From contig NZ_CP015520.1 of NCBI RefSeq assembly GCF_001647085.1, forward strand, positions 1,116,001 through 1,180,000: DNA of 64,000 nucleotides, read 5' to 3'. Made by a program: the position numbers and the translations under genes. The notes under the pieces are model-generated. The model saw only the letters and a list, made by a program, of their open reading frames with translations, was not told the origin of the DNA and did no database searches. Of this stretch, positions 1-8,269 are shown in pieces. Positions within the stretch are counted from its first letter, which is position 1. Each line of letters begins with the position of its first letter. The stretch comes from Thermococcus piezophilus. Its GTDB lineage: Archaea > Methanobacteriota_B > Thermococci > Thermococcales > Thermococcaceae.

Positions 1-197
1 TTGAGAAGGGCTTCCATTAGCTTTAGTATTGCCCTTTTTTCCTCTGGAGCGGCGGTCTGGAGAGCGTTTAGGCACTTCTCGAAGAGTGGGTTAATAACGC
101 CCCTTTCATTTTGGATGTCTGATGAGGCTCCTGTTGTCTGTGGCAGGCCGCTCAGTACGAGCAGCACGGCGAGAACTACTACAACCAATCGCCTCAT
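1..197 (-). CDS. Secreted or membrane-anchored protein, N-terminal part only
   Basis: The gene starts at an ATG at 195-197 and runs off the left edge, so only about 65 residues are visible. The first 25 residues are MRR followed by a run of Val, Ala and Leu ending near a Gly-Ala pair, which is a convincing signal peptide. The mature part begins SSDIQNERG and continues as a charged helical segment with one Cys. The family cannot be named from this fragment. The overlapping plus-strand frame looks like a shadow, because the signal peptide reads naturally on the minus strand. Confidence 0.6.
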   Translation of the reverse strand, partial: MRRLVVVVLAVLLVLSGLPQTTGASSDIQNERGVINPLFEKCLNALQTAAPEEKRAILKLMEALL

Positions 198-275
198 CTG
201 TATCACTAGGGAAGGTCGTTGTATTGTGAGTATTGGAGATTGTGGATAAAAACATTTAGGAGACAAATTAAATTA

Positions 276-733
276 TTACTCAAAGTGTTGTTCAAATGCC
301 TTCCTCAGCCGCTTGACCTCTTCCCCGCTCATCCTGTTCTTCTCCCAGCGTTCCTTTAGGCTGAGGTTCTCGTCCTCCAAATCTAGAACGGCCTTCCTGA
401 CGCCGCCCCGCGGGTGCCTGCAGTCTCCCTCCCATCTTGGAATCACATGCATGTGAAGGTGGGGAACCGTCTGCCCGCCGCCCTCCCAAGGTTAATGCCA
501 ATGTTAAACGCATCAGGCTTGAGTGCCTTCTTCAGCCTCTCTATCGCGAGGTCTATGCCCCTGACCAGTGTGGCCTTCTCTTCTTCTGTCAGGTCTTCCC
601 AGCGCTCGACGTGCCTCCTTGGAACCACTAGGAGATGCCCCCTGTTTGCTGGATACGAGTCAATCAGGATTCTGATTAGCCCGTCTTCGTAGAGTATCAA
701 TTCCTCCCGGGGGTTGCAGAAGGGACAGTCCAT
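276..733 (-). pseudogene. HIT-family nucleotide hydrolase, frameshifted
   Basis: Histidine-triad (HIT) proteins hydrolyse nucleoside phosphoramidates or dinucleotide polyphosphates in the cytosol. The first frame, from the ATG at 731-733, gives an N-terminal MDCPFC zinc-binding-like start, RGHLLVVPRRH and FNIGINLG, all typical of the fold. The reading then slips. In the next frame the expected QTVPHLHMHV triad follows immediately and the frame stays open to a TAA at 276-278. The total of 458 nt is one short of a multiple of three, so a single base is missing near 480-490, within a G-rich run. It is either a recent pseudogene or a sequencing error; with one base restored the protein would be about 152 residues, a little above the compact length of many family members. 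Confidence 0.75.
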
Positions 734-787
734 GCCAACACCAAAGGCTTAAAACCACCTCGGAATAAAAACCCCTCGGTGGATGAG

Positions 788-1009
788 ATGGACGAGAGGC
801 TCGATGCTTTAAAGAAGACATATCAAAAGTTCCTCGCCACTGGACTCGGGCTGATGCTCGTGGCGTTCGCGCTTATGATACTCCAGCCCCGCGACAGGTC
901 GGTTTCGCTGGTCTTGGCAGTCATTGTCTTCCTGCTTGCCTTCATCCCGCTGGAGATTGCAAAGAGGATCGCCAGAAAGATGGCGGTTATGGCCCTTAGG
1001 GGAGAATAG
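788..1009 (+). CDS. Small two-helix membrane protein
   Basis: This encodes a 73-residue protein of unknown function. After a charged N-terminus (MDERLDALKKTYQKF) there are two hydrophobic stretches at about residues 16-33 and 41-57, separated by a short polar turn (QPRDRS), followed by a basic tail. That predicts a hairpin membrane protein with both ends cytosolic. I chose the ATG at 788 because GGTG lies six bases upstream; a GTG at 779 in the same frame overlaps that ribosome binding site. It lies between the divergent HIT gene and psmA, and its neighbours give no functional clue. Confidence 0.65.
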   Translation: MDERLDALKKTYQKFLATGLGLMLVAFALMILQPRDRSVSLVLAVIVFLLAFIPLEIAKRIARKMAVMALRGE

Positions 1010-1086
1010 AAAAGCTTAATTAGGCGGTTCGAGAATTATCCCAAGAGAGTGGAAGGTATTGCGATAATCCATAGAGGTGATGTAAA

Positions 1087-1869
1087 ATGGCGTTTGTGCC
1101 ACCGCAGGCAGGCTACGACAGGGCTATTACCGTTTTCAGCCCTGACGGAAGGCTTTTCCAGGTGAACTATGCGAGGGAGGCAGTTAAGAGAGGAGCCACC
1201 GCGGTCGGTGTCAAGTGGAAGGATGGTGTCGTTCTGGCCGTTGAAAAAAGGATTACCAGCAAGCTCATAGAGCCGAGCAGCTACGAGAAGATATTCCAGA
1301 TAGACGACCACATCGCGGCAGCTCCTAGCGGTATAATAGCTGACGCGAGGGTTCTCGTTGATAGGGCCCGCGTGGAGGCTCAGGTCTACAGACTGACATA
1401 CGGCGAACCAGTCCCGCTTACCGTTCTGGTGAAGAAGATATGTGACCTCAAGCAGGCCCACACCCAGTACGGCGGTGTGAGGCCATTCGGTGCCGCCCTC
1501 CTTATGGCGGGGGTTAATGAAAAGCCCGAGCTTTTTGAAACCGATCCGAGTGGTGCCTACTTCGAGTGGAAGGCCGTTGCCATAGGCAGCGGCAGGAACA
1601 CGGCAATGGCCATCTTCGAGGAACACTACAGCGACGACTTTGACATGGAAGGAGCGGTAAAACTCGCCATCCTCGCCCTCGCGAAGACCCTCGAGGAGCC
1701 AACCCCAGACAGCATAGAGGTTGCTTATATAACCATGGAAGACAAGCGCTGGAAGAAGCTCGACAAGGACGAAGTCGCCAAGTACCTCGACGAAATCCTT
1801 GAGGAGATCAAGGAGGAGGAAGTCGAGGAAAAGGAAGAGGATTACTCGGAGCTCGACAGCAACTACTGA
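1087..1869 (+). CDS. psmA: Proteasome subunit alpha
   Basis: This is the alpha subunit of the archaeal 20S proteasome, which forms the outer heptameric rings that gate substrate entry and dock the PAN ATPase. The 260-residue protein carries the alpha-type signature [13 protein letters not shown] at residues 10-22 and the Thr/Ser-rich core of the Ntn fold, but has no processed N-terminal Thr, as expected for alpha. The C-terminus is strongly acidic and basic ([15 protein letters not shown]). It has a GAGGTGA ribosome binding site and is followed after 10 bases by SBDS, so it heads the conserved archaeal proteasome-exosome superoperon. Confidence 0.97.
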   Translation: MAFVPPQAGYDRAITVFSPDGRLFQVNYAREAVKRGATAVGVKWKDGVVLAVEKRITSKLIEPSSYEKIFQIDDHIAAAPSGIIADARVLVDRARVEAQVYRLTYGEPVPLTVLVKKICDLKQAHTQYGGVRPFGAALLMAGVNEKPELFETDPSGAYFEWKAVAIGSGRNTAMAIFEEHYSDDFDMEGAVKLAILALAKTLEEPTPDSIEVAYITMEDKRWKKLDKDEVAKYLDEILEEIKEEEVEEKEEDYSELDSNY

Positions 1870-1879
1870 GGTGAGGGCA

Positions 1880-2590
1880 ATGCCCATCAGTGTTGACAAG
1901 GCAGTGATAGCGCGATTGAAGACCCACGGCGAGATCTTCGAGATACTCGTCGATCCTTACTTAGCGAGGGACTTCAAGGAAGGCAAGGACGTCCCCATAG
2001 AGGAAATCCTTGCCACTCCCTACGTTTTTAAGGACGCCCACAAGGGCGACAAAGCGAGTGAGCACGAAATGGAGAAGGTATTCGGCACCAGCGACCCCTA
2101 CGAGGTAGCCAAGGTGATCCTCCGTAAAGGGGATGTCCAGCTCACCGCTGATCAGAGGCGCCAGATGCTCGAAGAGAAGAGGCGCTATATAGCGACGATA
2201 ATCCACAGGCATGCCGTTGATCCAAGGACTGGTTTTCCCCATCCCGTAGACAGGATTCTACGTGCGATGCAGGAAGCCGGTGTCCACGTGGACCTCTTCA
2301 AGGACGCAGAGGCTCAGGTTCCCAACATCATCAGGGCAATAAGACCGATTCTGCCGCTCAAGATGGAGATGAAGGTCATCGCGGTTAAGATACCAGGGGA
2401 CTACGTCGGCAAGGCATATGGTGAAGTCAGGAAGTTCGGAACCATAAAGCGCGAGGAATGGGCCAGCGACGGTTCGTGGATGTTCCTCATTGAGATTCCC
2501 GGTGGGGTTGAGGAGGAATTTTATGAAAAGCTAAACGCCCTTACAAAGGGTAACGCTATAACTAAACTTATAGAGAGGAAGGGACTATGA
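1880..2590 (+). CDS. sdo1: Ribosome maturation protein SBDS (Sdo1)
   Basis: This is the archaeal orthologue of the Shwachman-Bodian-Diamond protein, which acts late in large-subunit maturation, in eukaryotes by releasing eIF6 with an EF2-like GTPase. The protein has 236 residues. It shows the N-terminal FYSH domain (residues 1-90, including [15 protein letters not shown]), a central helical domain with [14 protein letters not shown], and a C-terminal ferredoxin-like domain. The ATG at 1880 follows GGTGAGGGCA; longer in-frame readings run back into psmA and are unlikely. Its stop overlaps the start of rrp4, so the two are translationally coupled. Confidence 0.95.
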   Translation: MPISVDKAVIARLKTHGEIFEILVDPYLARDFKEGKDVPIEEILATPYVFKDAHKGDKASEHEMEKVFGTSDPYEVAKVILRKGDVQLTADQRRQMLEEKRRYIATIIHRHAVDPRTGFPHPVDRILRAMQEAGVHVDLFKDAEAQVPNIIRAIRPILPLKMEMKVIAVKIPGDYVGKAYGEVRKFGTIKREEWASDGSWMFLIEIPGGVEEEFYEKLNALTKGNAITKLIERKGL

Positions 2591-3357
2591 GGAGGATTTT
2601 TGTAAAAAATAGGGAATTAGTGGTTCCAGGAACACTCTTGGCACAGGGGCCGTTTAAGAGCGGTAGAGGTACCTTCAGGGAAGGAAACAGGATTTACTCG
2701 ACTGTTGTAGGACTCGTTGAGATAAGGAACGACTCCATAAGGGTAATCCCACTCGAGGGGCCCTACATTCCAGAAGTCGGCGACAACGTCATCGGCAAGA
2801 TAATAGACGTGAAGTTCTCCAACTGGATGGTTGATATCGGTGCGCCGTATCAGGCGAGTCTCCGCGTTCAAGATGCCGTGGAGGAGAGAATCGACATCCT
2901 CAAGACGGATCTCAGGAAGATATTCGATATCGGCGACATAATCTACGCCAAAATAAAAGCCTACAACGAGATAAACCAGATAGACCTGACCACAAAGGGA
3001 ATGCCCTTCAAGGGTGGGCCGCTTAGGGGCGGCCAGATAGTCGAAATAACGCCCTCTAAGGTTCCGAGGCTTATAGGAAAGGGCGGTTCGATGATAAACC
3101 TCATCAAGAAGCTGACAGGTACGAGGATAATTGTCGGTCAGAACGGATGGGTGTGGGTCAGCGGAAGGAACGAGGAGCTCGAAAAGCTCGCCATAGAGGC
3201 CATCCTCAAGGTGGACAGGGAGAGCCACACCCAGGGGCTCACCGACAGGGTCAAGGAGTTCCTCCAGTCGAGGCTCATGGAGCTAAAGGAGCAGAGTGTT
3301 ATTGAGGAGATACCTCAGATTGAAGAGCCAACCGCGGGAGAGGGTGAAGGAGAATGA
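2587..3357 (+). CDS. rrp4: Exosome RNA-binding subunit Rrp4
   Basis: Rrp4 forms part of the RNA-binding cap of the archaeal exosome, which degrades and tails RNA 3' ends. The 256-residue protein has an N-terminal domain, an S1 domain at about residues 60-135 ([22 protein letters not shown]) and a KH domain starting near residue 150, with the [15 protein letters not shown] loop. The C-terminus is acidic. Its ATG overlaps the SBDS stop by four bases, and its own stop overlaps the start of rrp41 in the same way, which favours balanced synthesis of the complex. Confidence 0.96.
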   Translation: MRRIFVKNRELVVPGTLLAQGPFKSGRGTFREGNRIYSTVVGLVEIRNDSIRVIPLEGPYIPEVGDNVIGKIIDVKFSNWMVDIGAPYQASLRVQDAVEERIDILKTDLRKIFDIGDIIYAKIKAYNEINQIDLTTKGMPFKGGPLRGGQIVEITPSKVPRLIGKGGSMINLIKKLTGTRIIVGQNGWVWVSGRNEELEKLAIEAILKVDRESHTQGLTDRVKEFLQSRLMELKEQSVIEEIPQIEEPTAGEGEGE

Positions 3358-4103
3358 TGGGCAAGCCTAGGGATTTGAAGCTCATAGATGAAAACGGCAG
3401 AAGGGTAGATGGAAGAAAGAAGTACGAACTCAGACCGATTAAGATGGAGGTCGGCGTGCTTAAGAACGCCGACGGTTCGGCCTACGTTGAATGGGGTAAG
3501 AATAAGATTCTTGCTGCTGTGTACGGTCCGAGAGAGATTCATCCAAAGCACCTCCAGAGGCCGGACAGGGCTATTCTTCGCGTCCGCTACAATATGGCTC
3601 CCTTCAGCGTCGAGGAGAGGAAGAAGCCCGGGCCTGACAGGAGGAGCGTCGAGATAAGCAGGGTCATACGCGGAGCCCTTGAGCCAGCTTTAATCCTCGA
3701 AATGTTCCCTAGGACCGCTGTAGACATATTCATCGAGGTTCTCCAGGCGGATGCGGGAACTAGGGTGGCCGGAATTACTGCTGCTTCCCTCGCCCTCGCC
3801 GATGCAGGCATACCGATGAGGGACCTCGTCTCTGCCTGTGCTGCCGGAAAGATAGAGGGTGAGATAGTGCTCGACCTCAACAAGGAGGAGGACAACTACG
3901 GTGAGGCAGATGTGCCAGTGGCCATAATGCCCCTCAAGAACGACATAACACTCCTCCAGATGGACGGATACCTTACCAAGGACGAGTTTGTGGAAGCGGT
4001 AAGGCTGGCCATAAAGGGCGCAAAGGCCGTCTACCAGAAGCAGAGGGAGGCACTGAAGGAGAAGTATCTCAGGATAGCAGAGGAGGTCGGTGGAGGTGAG
4101 TGA
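3354..4103 (+). CDS. rrp41: Exosome catalytic subunit Rrp41
   Basis: Rrp41 is the phosphorolytic RNase PH-type subunit that pairs with Rrp42 to form the hexameric exosome ring. The 249-residue protein has the RNase PH fold, with the [13 protein letters not shown] start, [17 protein letters not shown] for RNA and phosphate contacts, and the acidic [16 protein letters not shown] segment that contributes active-site Asp residues. The start ATG at 3354 overlaps the rrp4 stop; a second Met follows immediately. The gene runs into rrp42, whose start lies at its stop codon. Confidence 0.97.
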   Translation: MMGKPRDLKLIDENGRRVDGRKKYELRPIKMEVGVLKNADGSAYVEWGKNKILAAVYGPREIHPKHLQRPDRAILRVRYNMAPFSVEERKKPGPDRRSVEISRVIRGALEPALILEMFPRTAVDIFIEVLQADAGTRVAGITAASLALADAGIPMRDLVSACAAGKIEGEIVLDLNKEEDNYGEADVPVAIMPLKNDITLLQMDGYLTKDEFVEAVRLAIKGAKAVYQKQREALKEKYLRIAEEVGGGE

Positions 4104-4104
4104 G

Positions 4105-4914
4105 ATGGAAGTCATGGCCTCGATAATGAGGGATCACATCTTAGCGCTCCTCAAGGAGGGCAAGCGCGTCGACGGCCGCTCGCTGGAGGACTACCGTGAC
4201 CTTGAGATAAAGGTAAACGTCATCGAGAAGGCGGAAGGCTCCGCCTGGGTAAAGCTTGGCAACACCCAGGTTCTCGTCGGAATCAAGATAGACATGGGCG
4301 AACCGTTCCCTGACCTCCCTGAAAAGGGGGTTATAACCACCAACGTCGAGCTCGTTCCACTTGCGTCGCCGAGCTTCGAGCCTGGCCCGCCAGACGAGAG
4401 AGCCATCGAGCTCGCAAGGGTTGTTGACAGGGGCATAAGGGAGAGCGGAGCGGTTGAACTCGAAAAGCTCGTCATAGTTCCTGGCAAGCTCGTCCGCGTC
4501 GTCTTCATAGACGTGCACGTGCTCGACCACGACGGCAACTTGCTGGATGCGAGCGGCATTGGTGCCATCGCCGCCCTGCTCAGCGCCAAGATGCCAAATG
4601 TCATCTATGACGAGGAAAGTGGAGAGGTGCAGATACTCGACGAGTACGAGCCCCTGCCAGTCAGCAAGATACCGATTCCAGTAACCCTCGCCAAGATAGG
4701 GCATAACATCCTCGTTGACCCGAACCTCGACGAGGAGCGCGTTATGGATGGCAGGATAACCATAACCACCGACGAGGACGGCATGATTTCCTCCGTGCAG
4801 AAGAGTGAGGGCGGTTCCTTTAAGCTCGAGGAGGTAATGTATGCAGTAGATATTGCCCTCAAGAAGGCCGCCGAGATAAGGGAGAAAGTTCTCGAGGCCG
4901 TTAAGGCCGAGTGA
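4105..4914 (+). CDS. rrp42: Exosome non-catalytic ring subunit Rrp42
   Basis: Rrp42 is the inactive RNase PH paralogue required for ring assembly and RNA binding with Rrp41. The 269-residue protein has KRVDGRSLEDYRDLEIK near the start and the longer Rrp42-specific N-terminal helix (MEVMASIMRDHILALLKEG). I placed the start at the ATG at 4105, preceded by GGAGGTGA, rather than the in-frame GTG at 4090. This is the last gene of the operon here: the L37Ae gene that follows in many euryarchaea is absent, and a T-rich terminator-like stretch comes right after the stop. Confidence 0.95.
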   Translation: MEVMASIMRDHILALLKEGKRVDGRSLEDYRDLEIKVNVIEKAEGSAWVKLGNTQVLVGIKIDMGEPFPDLPEKGVITTNVELVPLASPSFEPGPPDERAIELARVVDRGIRESGAVELEKLVIVPGKLVRVVFIDVHVLDHDGNLLDASGIGAIAALLSAKMPNVIYDEESGEVQILDEYEPLPVSKIPIPVTLAKIGHNILVDPNLDEERVMDGRITITTDEDGMISSVQKSEGGSFKLEEVMYAVDIALKKAAEIREKVLEAVKAE

Positions 4915-4916
4915 GC

Positions 4917-4928
4917 CTTTTTCTTTTG
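4917..4928 (+). terminator. T-rich terminator after the exosome operon
   Basis: The stop of rrp42 is followed at once by a run of T interrupted by single C residues (CCTTTTTCTTTT). Archaeal transcription commonly ends at such oligo-T tracts without a hairpin. The low-coding stretch downstream fits an operon end here. Confidence 0.5.
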
Positions 4929-4991
4929 TCCTTTGGTACCCGTTGGTGTTTACTTTTGCCTACTAGAATTCCCTCATCCTTTGAGTTGCCC

Positions 4992-5229
4992 TCAAAATTC
5001 ATCTCTCCTGAATGAGAATGAGTCATGGAGGAGCTCATAACTGAAAACTATCCCGAGTGTTATGATGAAATAAGCTGTGAGCAACTGGTAAAACTGGCTG
5101 GAAAATACCCCATCTATCTTCGAGTGCGGAAAAAAGAACCTGCCAATGCAGAGGAGGGTGAAAAATGCGGCCTGCTTTATGAATTCAGTACTCTTTAGGA
5201 TTTTTGCAAAGGGGATCTTTAAAGGTCAT
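4992..5229 (-). pseudogene. Small membrane protein gene, apparently frameshifted
   Basis: On the minus strand an ATG at 5227-5229 is preceded by GGTGATT and an AT-rich TTAAATA box. It begins MTFK and then reaches a stop after 14 codons. Shifting by one base immediately after that start opens a frame to the TGA at 4992-4994. It reads IPFAKILKSTEF, then two hydrophobic stretches (AAFFTLLCIGRFFF and LLTAYFIITLGIVFSYEL) and a charged tail. The span of 238 nt is one base too many for one frame, consistent with a one-base insertion near 5205-5216. The family is unknown. An overlapping plus-strand frame (5025-5198) is the competing reading. Confidence 0.45.
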
Positions 5230-5531
5230 AATAATCACCTGTCTTATTTAATGAACTATATCACCATAGGAATACAACAACATTAATTATTTTATGTGTT
5301 TTTCTATAATAAATAGTAAATTAGACCTAGCGCTATAATAAAAAACCTGTTGTCGAATATCTATTGAAAAGATTTTCTCTTAGTTTGGATTGCTTTTCCT
5401 TGTGAAAGTTTTCCCTTGTAGCTTTGGCCTCTATCGCCTGCGGCAAGAAGGGTCAGGCGAGTTTCAGAAAGAGATATAAACACCAATGCCCAAATTAATC
5501 CAGCCTTACGATTAACTGGGGGGAACAGGTT
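5230..5531. other. AT-rich intergenic region upstream of sepF
   Basis: This stretch has no convincing gene on either strand and is much more AT-rich than the coding DNA around it. It holds the upstream region of the minus-strand membrane protein at one end and the sepF promoter at the other, with a TATA-like GATATAAAC at 5473-5481. I see no long repeat or stable RNA gene. Confidence 0.5.
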
Positions 5532-5930
5532 ATGGGATTGTTTGATAGCCTCAAAAAGAAGGACGAAAATATCAAAAGGAAGCCACCCACTGCTATTAAG
5601 AAGGAGGTTGCTGCTCCAAGGCGTGACATTGATGTTGTACCCCTTGAGGAGGATGTTCTTGCTAAGGAGCTAGTCAAGCCCCAGGTCAGGTACCTCAAGA
5701 AGATCGTCGTCACCAGCTATGCCGACCTCGAGAAGATTTCAGAGGAGCTCCAGAACGGCAACATCGTTTTAGTCGACCTCACCCCGCTCGAGGTCAAGCA
5801 GGAGGTTCTTGAGAAGGTCGCGGAGCAGATAAAGGGTATGGTGAGTGCCCTCGGCGGCCAGGCCGCTAAAATCTGCAAGCACGAGATAAAGCTCATTTTA
5901 ACCCCTGCAGACATAAAGATAGCCAAGTGA
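5532..5930 (+). CDS. sepF: SepF-like cell division protein
   Basis: Archaeal SepF anchors FtsZ to the membrane during division. The 132-residue protein has a short N-terminal amphipathic helix (MGLFDSLKKK) suited to membrane binding, a basic linker, and a C-terminal SepF/DUF552 core from about residue 50. The core contains KKIVVTSYADLEKI, NIVLVDLTPLE and the GLGGQ-like ALGGQAAK turn. The start ATG follows a G-rich sequence at -12. A T-rich run after the stop separates it from the next gene, so it is probably monocistronic. Confidence 0.88.
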   Translation: MGLFDSLKKKDENIKRKPPTAIKKEVAAPRRDIDVVPLEEDVLAKELVKPQVRYLKKIVVTSYADLEKISEELQNGNIVLVDLTPLEVKQEVLEKVAEQIKGMVSALGGQAAKICKHEIKLILTPADIKIAK

Positions 5931-5935
5931 CGGGG

Positions 5936-5945
5936 TTTTCTTTTT
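5936..5945 (+). terminator. Oligo-T terminator after sepF
   Basis: A TTTTCTTTTT tract begins five bases after the sepF stop codon and precedes a new TATA box, as expected for a factor-independent archaeal terminator. Confidence 0.5.
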
Positions 5946-5957
5946 CCCATACCATGA

Positions 5958-5966
5958 TTTTATAAA
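5958..5966 (+). promoter_or_regulatory. TATA box of the ZPR1 gene
   Basis: TTTTATAAA lies 34 bases upstream of the ATG at 6000. That spacing puts the transcription start a few bases before the ribosome binding region, as in Thermococcales promoters. Confidence 0.6.
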
Positions 5967-5999
5967 GGGCTTAGGGGTTCTATTCTTCGGTGGTGTGAG

Positions 6000-6659
6000 A
6001 TGAGTGAGAAGCCTGAGGGAGAGATTCAGGAGGTTCGTCTCGGAGATTGCCCAATCTGTGGGGGCAAGGGCACCCTCAAGGCCCTGCAGTACGTTCACGA
6101 GATACCCTACTTCGGCAAGGTCATGGAGTCCACGATAATCTGCGAGCGCTGCGGCTACAGAAACGCCGACGTTATGATACTTGAGGACAGGCCGCCGAAG
6201 CTCTACACTGTGAAGGTGGAGAACGAGAAGGACCTCTTCACGCGCGTCGTCAGGAGCAAGAGCGGAACCATAGAGCTCGACGAGATAGGCGTCAAGATAG
6301 AGCCCGGCCCGGCCGCGGAAGGCTTTGTCAGCAACGTCGAGGGAGTGATTGAAAGAGTCAGGGAGACTCTCCTCATGGCCAGGGACTTCAGGAAGCAGGA
6401 GGGCGACGAGGAAGCCGTTAAGAGGGTTGATGAGATACTCCAGTACCTTGAGGACGTCAGAGAGGGCAAAAAGCCGCTCACAGTTAAAATCATGGACCCC
6501 CTCGGCAACAGTGCACTGATAGGTGAGAAGGTCAGGAGCAGGCTCTTAACGCAGGGGGAAATCGAGAGCCTGAGCCTTGGGCCATACGTCATCGTTGATC
6601 CGGAGAAGGACGAATCTCAGTTCTCGGAAGAGAATGCCGGCGAAGAAAAGGCTGATTAG
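6000..6659 (+). CDS. ZPR1 zinc-finger domain protein
   Basis: This encodes a 219-residue archaeal ZPR1-type protein. Eukaryotic ZPR1 binds translation elongation factor 1A and acts as a dedicated folding chaperone for it; the archaeal role is inferred. The N-terminal zinc finger is clear, with CPICGG at about 17-22 and CERCGYR at about 49-55. The ZPR1 beta-fold follows, with RVVRSKSGTIELDEIGVKIEPG and the helix FVSNVEGVIERV. The gene has its own TATA box and overlaps the convergent ASCH gene by four bases at its 3' end. Confidence 0.85.
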   Translation: MSEKPEGEIQEVRLGDCPICGGKGTLKALQYVHEIPYFGKVMESTIICERCGYRNADVMILEDRPPKLYTVKVENEKDLFTRVVRSKSGTIELDEIGVKIEPGPAAEGFVSNVEGVIERVRETLLMARDFRKQEGDEEAVKRVDEILQYLEDVREGKKPLTVKIMDPLGNSALIGEKVRSRLLTQGEIESLSLGPYVIVDPEKDESQFSEENAGEEKAD

Positions 6660-7180
6660 AGGTACACTGCCTCCCTTGCCAGGAGGTCCTCGATTAGGGC
6701 TTTTACCCATGGCTTTCTCGTTTTCCTGGAGAGATGGATTATGCCTTCCACGTGAATGCCGTAGTGCTCCTTCATTTCTTCTCTGCTCATCGGCTCCTTG
6801 AAGAGGAAGGGTCTCTCTATGGTGAAGGCGTAGCCGTAGTCCTTGATGTATTCACCGAGCCACTTCTTCCCGTTCTCGCCGTGGACGAGGGTTAAACCGC
6901 TCGTATCCTTTGTCATTTCCCAGAGCGTATCGAGGTCGGCCTTTATGACCTCCCCTACTTCGAAGCCTCCAGCTATAGTGCCTCTCCTCGTCAGCGTCTG
7001 CTCCTCGTGAAGGCCGAGCCTCCTTAGCGTGTCCCTCAGCTCGTAGGGGTTTCCGCGCGCTATGTAGAGGAAAACGATGTCCCCCTCGCCAAAAGCTCTG
7101 CTCTTCCTCAGCTCTACCGTCTTTAGGCCTCTGAATATCAGCTCGCCGTAGACCTGGTGGAGCGCTATCACGTGCTCCAT
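6656..7180 (-). CDS. ASCH-domain protein
   Basis: This is a 174-residue protein with an ASCH-like fold related to PUA domains, which suggests RNA or modified-nucleotide binding. The N-terminal region has the family pattern LHQVYGELIFRGLKTVELRKSR, in which the G-K-x-x-E-x-R element is the core motif, followed by GDIVFLYIARG. The C-terminal half is less recognisable and ends in a helix. It is transcribed away from homoserine dehydrogenase and converges on ZPR1. No substrate can be assigned. Confidence 0.65.
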   Translation of the reverse strand: MEHVIALHQVYGELIFRGLKTVELRKSRAFGEGDIVFLYIARGNPYELRDTLRRLGLHEEQTLTRRGTIAGGFEVGEVIKADLDTLWEMTKDTSGLTLVHGENGKKWLGEYIKDYGYAFTIERPFLFKEPMSREEMKEHYGIHVEGIIHLSRKTRKPWVKALIEDLLAREAVYL

Positions 7181-7230
7181 GAGCTCACCGGAGTTAGGCT
7201 TCCAGTAGGACTAAAAAATGTTTGGGTAGT

Positions 7231-8232
7231 TCAGCGCATCATCAGCGCCGCCATAACAATATCACTCACCACCCCGCTGGCGGTTTCCTTCAGCCCTGCG
7301 CCAGCACCCTTAATCACAAGCTTGCCGAGGAGGTCGGTTTTTATCACTGCCACGTTTTCGTGGCTTTCAACTGCGAGCGGACTGTTCTTCGGGATTTCTT
7401 TAGGCCCCACAACGATTCTCCCCTCTTCAATCGTGGCGACGAGCCTTATTGTCTTGCCCTTCGCTTTTGCCCTTTCAATCTCTCCGGGCGTTACCTCGAC
7501 GATGCCCTTAACACTCGCCATATCAAACGTTATAGGCTCGAAGGCAAGGCAGTGGAGGATGGTCGCTTTATAGCCGGCGTCGATGCCCAATATATCGCCG
7601 CTCGGGTCGCGCTCCGCTATGCCCAACTTTTGGGCCTCCTTCAAAGCATCATCAAAGTCCAACCCTTTCTCCATCTCGCTCAGGATGAAGGTTGTTGTGG
7701 CATTGAGGACGGCTTCAATTCTCCCCACGGTGTCCCCCCTCAGCCCGTGTCGGAGGAGCGTTATTATTGGGGTTCCTGCCATCACCGTCGCCTCAAAGAG
7801 GTACGGGATGTTCCTCTTTTCGGCCTCCTCCCTAAGCTCGGCGTAGTGGAAGGCCAGCGGCGGCTTGTTGCTCGTAACGACGGCCTTTTCGTCCCTTAAA
7901 GCGGTTAGATGCCACTCGTGGGCGTTCTTGTCGTTCGTCACGTCGATAACGATGTCTGCGTCTATCTCCTGAACCGCCTCCTTCGGCGTGAAGTTGTAAA
8001 CCTCGTAGTCGTTAGTCCATGCCGAGAGCTTTCCGAAGGTCTCTTTCACGGTGAGCGCTTCCCTCAGGTCGATGCCCTCCGGGAGCCACACCGTTCCGCT
8101 CGTGTCGGCTATGCTCACCACCTTGAACTCGACTCCATAGCGCTCGCGGAAGAAGGCTTCCTTCTCAAGAAGAACCCTCGCCACGGTCTTTCCAACGTTG
8201 CCAAAACCGAAGAGGGATAGTTTTACCTCCAT
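7231..8232 (-). CDS. hom: Homoserine dehydrogenase
   Basis: This enzyme reduces aspartate semialdehyde to homoserine with NAD(P)H, the branch point to threonine and methionine. The 333-residue protein is the short monofunctional form without ACT or kinase domains. It shows an N-terminal Rossmann motif GFGNVGKT (about 8-15), TSNKPPLAFHY, TTTFIL and the catalytic DPSGDILGIDAGYK region with its conserved Asp and Lys. No other threonine-pathway gene is adjacent. A short gap separates it from the upstream CBS gene on the same strand. Confidence 0.95.
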   Translation of the reverse strand: MEVKLSLFGFGNVGKTVARVLLEKEAFFRERYGVEFKVVSIADTSGTVWLPEGIDLREALTVKETFGKLSAWTNDYEVYNFTPKEAVQEIDADIVIDVTNDKNAHEWHLTALRDEKAVVTSNKPPLAFHYAELREEAEKRNIPYLFEATVMAGTPIITLLRHGLRGDTVGRIEAVLNATTTFILSEMEKGLDFDDALKEAQKLGIAERDPSGDILGIDAGYKATILHCLAFEPITFDMASVKGIVEVTPGEIERAKAKGKTIRLVATIEEGRIVVGPKEIPKNSPLAVESHENVAVIKTDLLGKLVIKGAGAGLKETASGVVSDIVMAALMMR

Positions 8233-8269
8233 AGAACCACCCGCTAAAATGTTGGGAAAAGAGAAGAGC

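Noticed and set aside
1-249. Plus-strand 82-codon open frame at the left edge
   Set aside because: The minus strand over the same bases encodes a typical signal peptide and a plausible mature start; the plus-strand product is low-complexity Ser/Thr-rich.
5025-5198. 57-codon plus-strand frame between rrp42 and sepF
   Set aside because: It has only a weak upstream purine stretch and overlaps a better-supported minus-strand membrane protein reading, though that reading needs a frameshift, so this remains the alternative.
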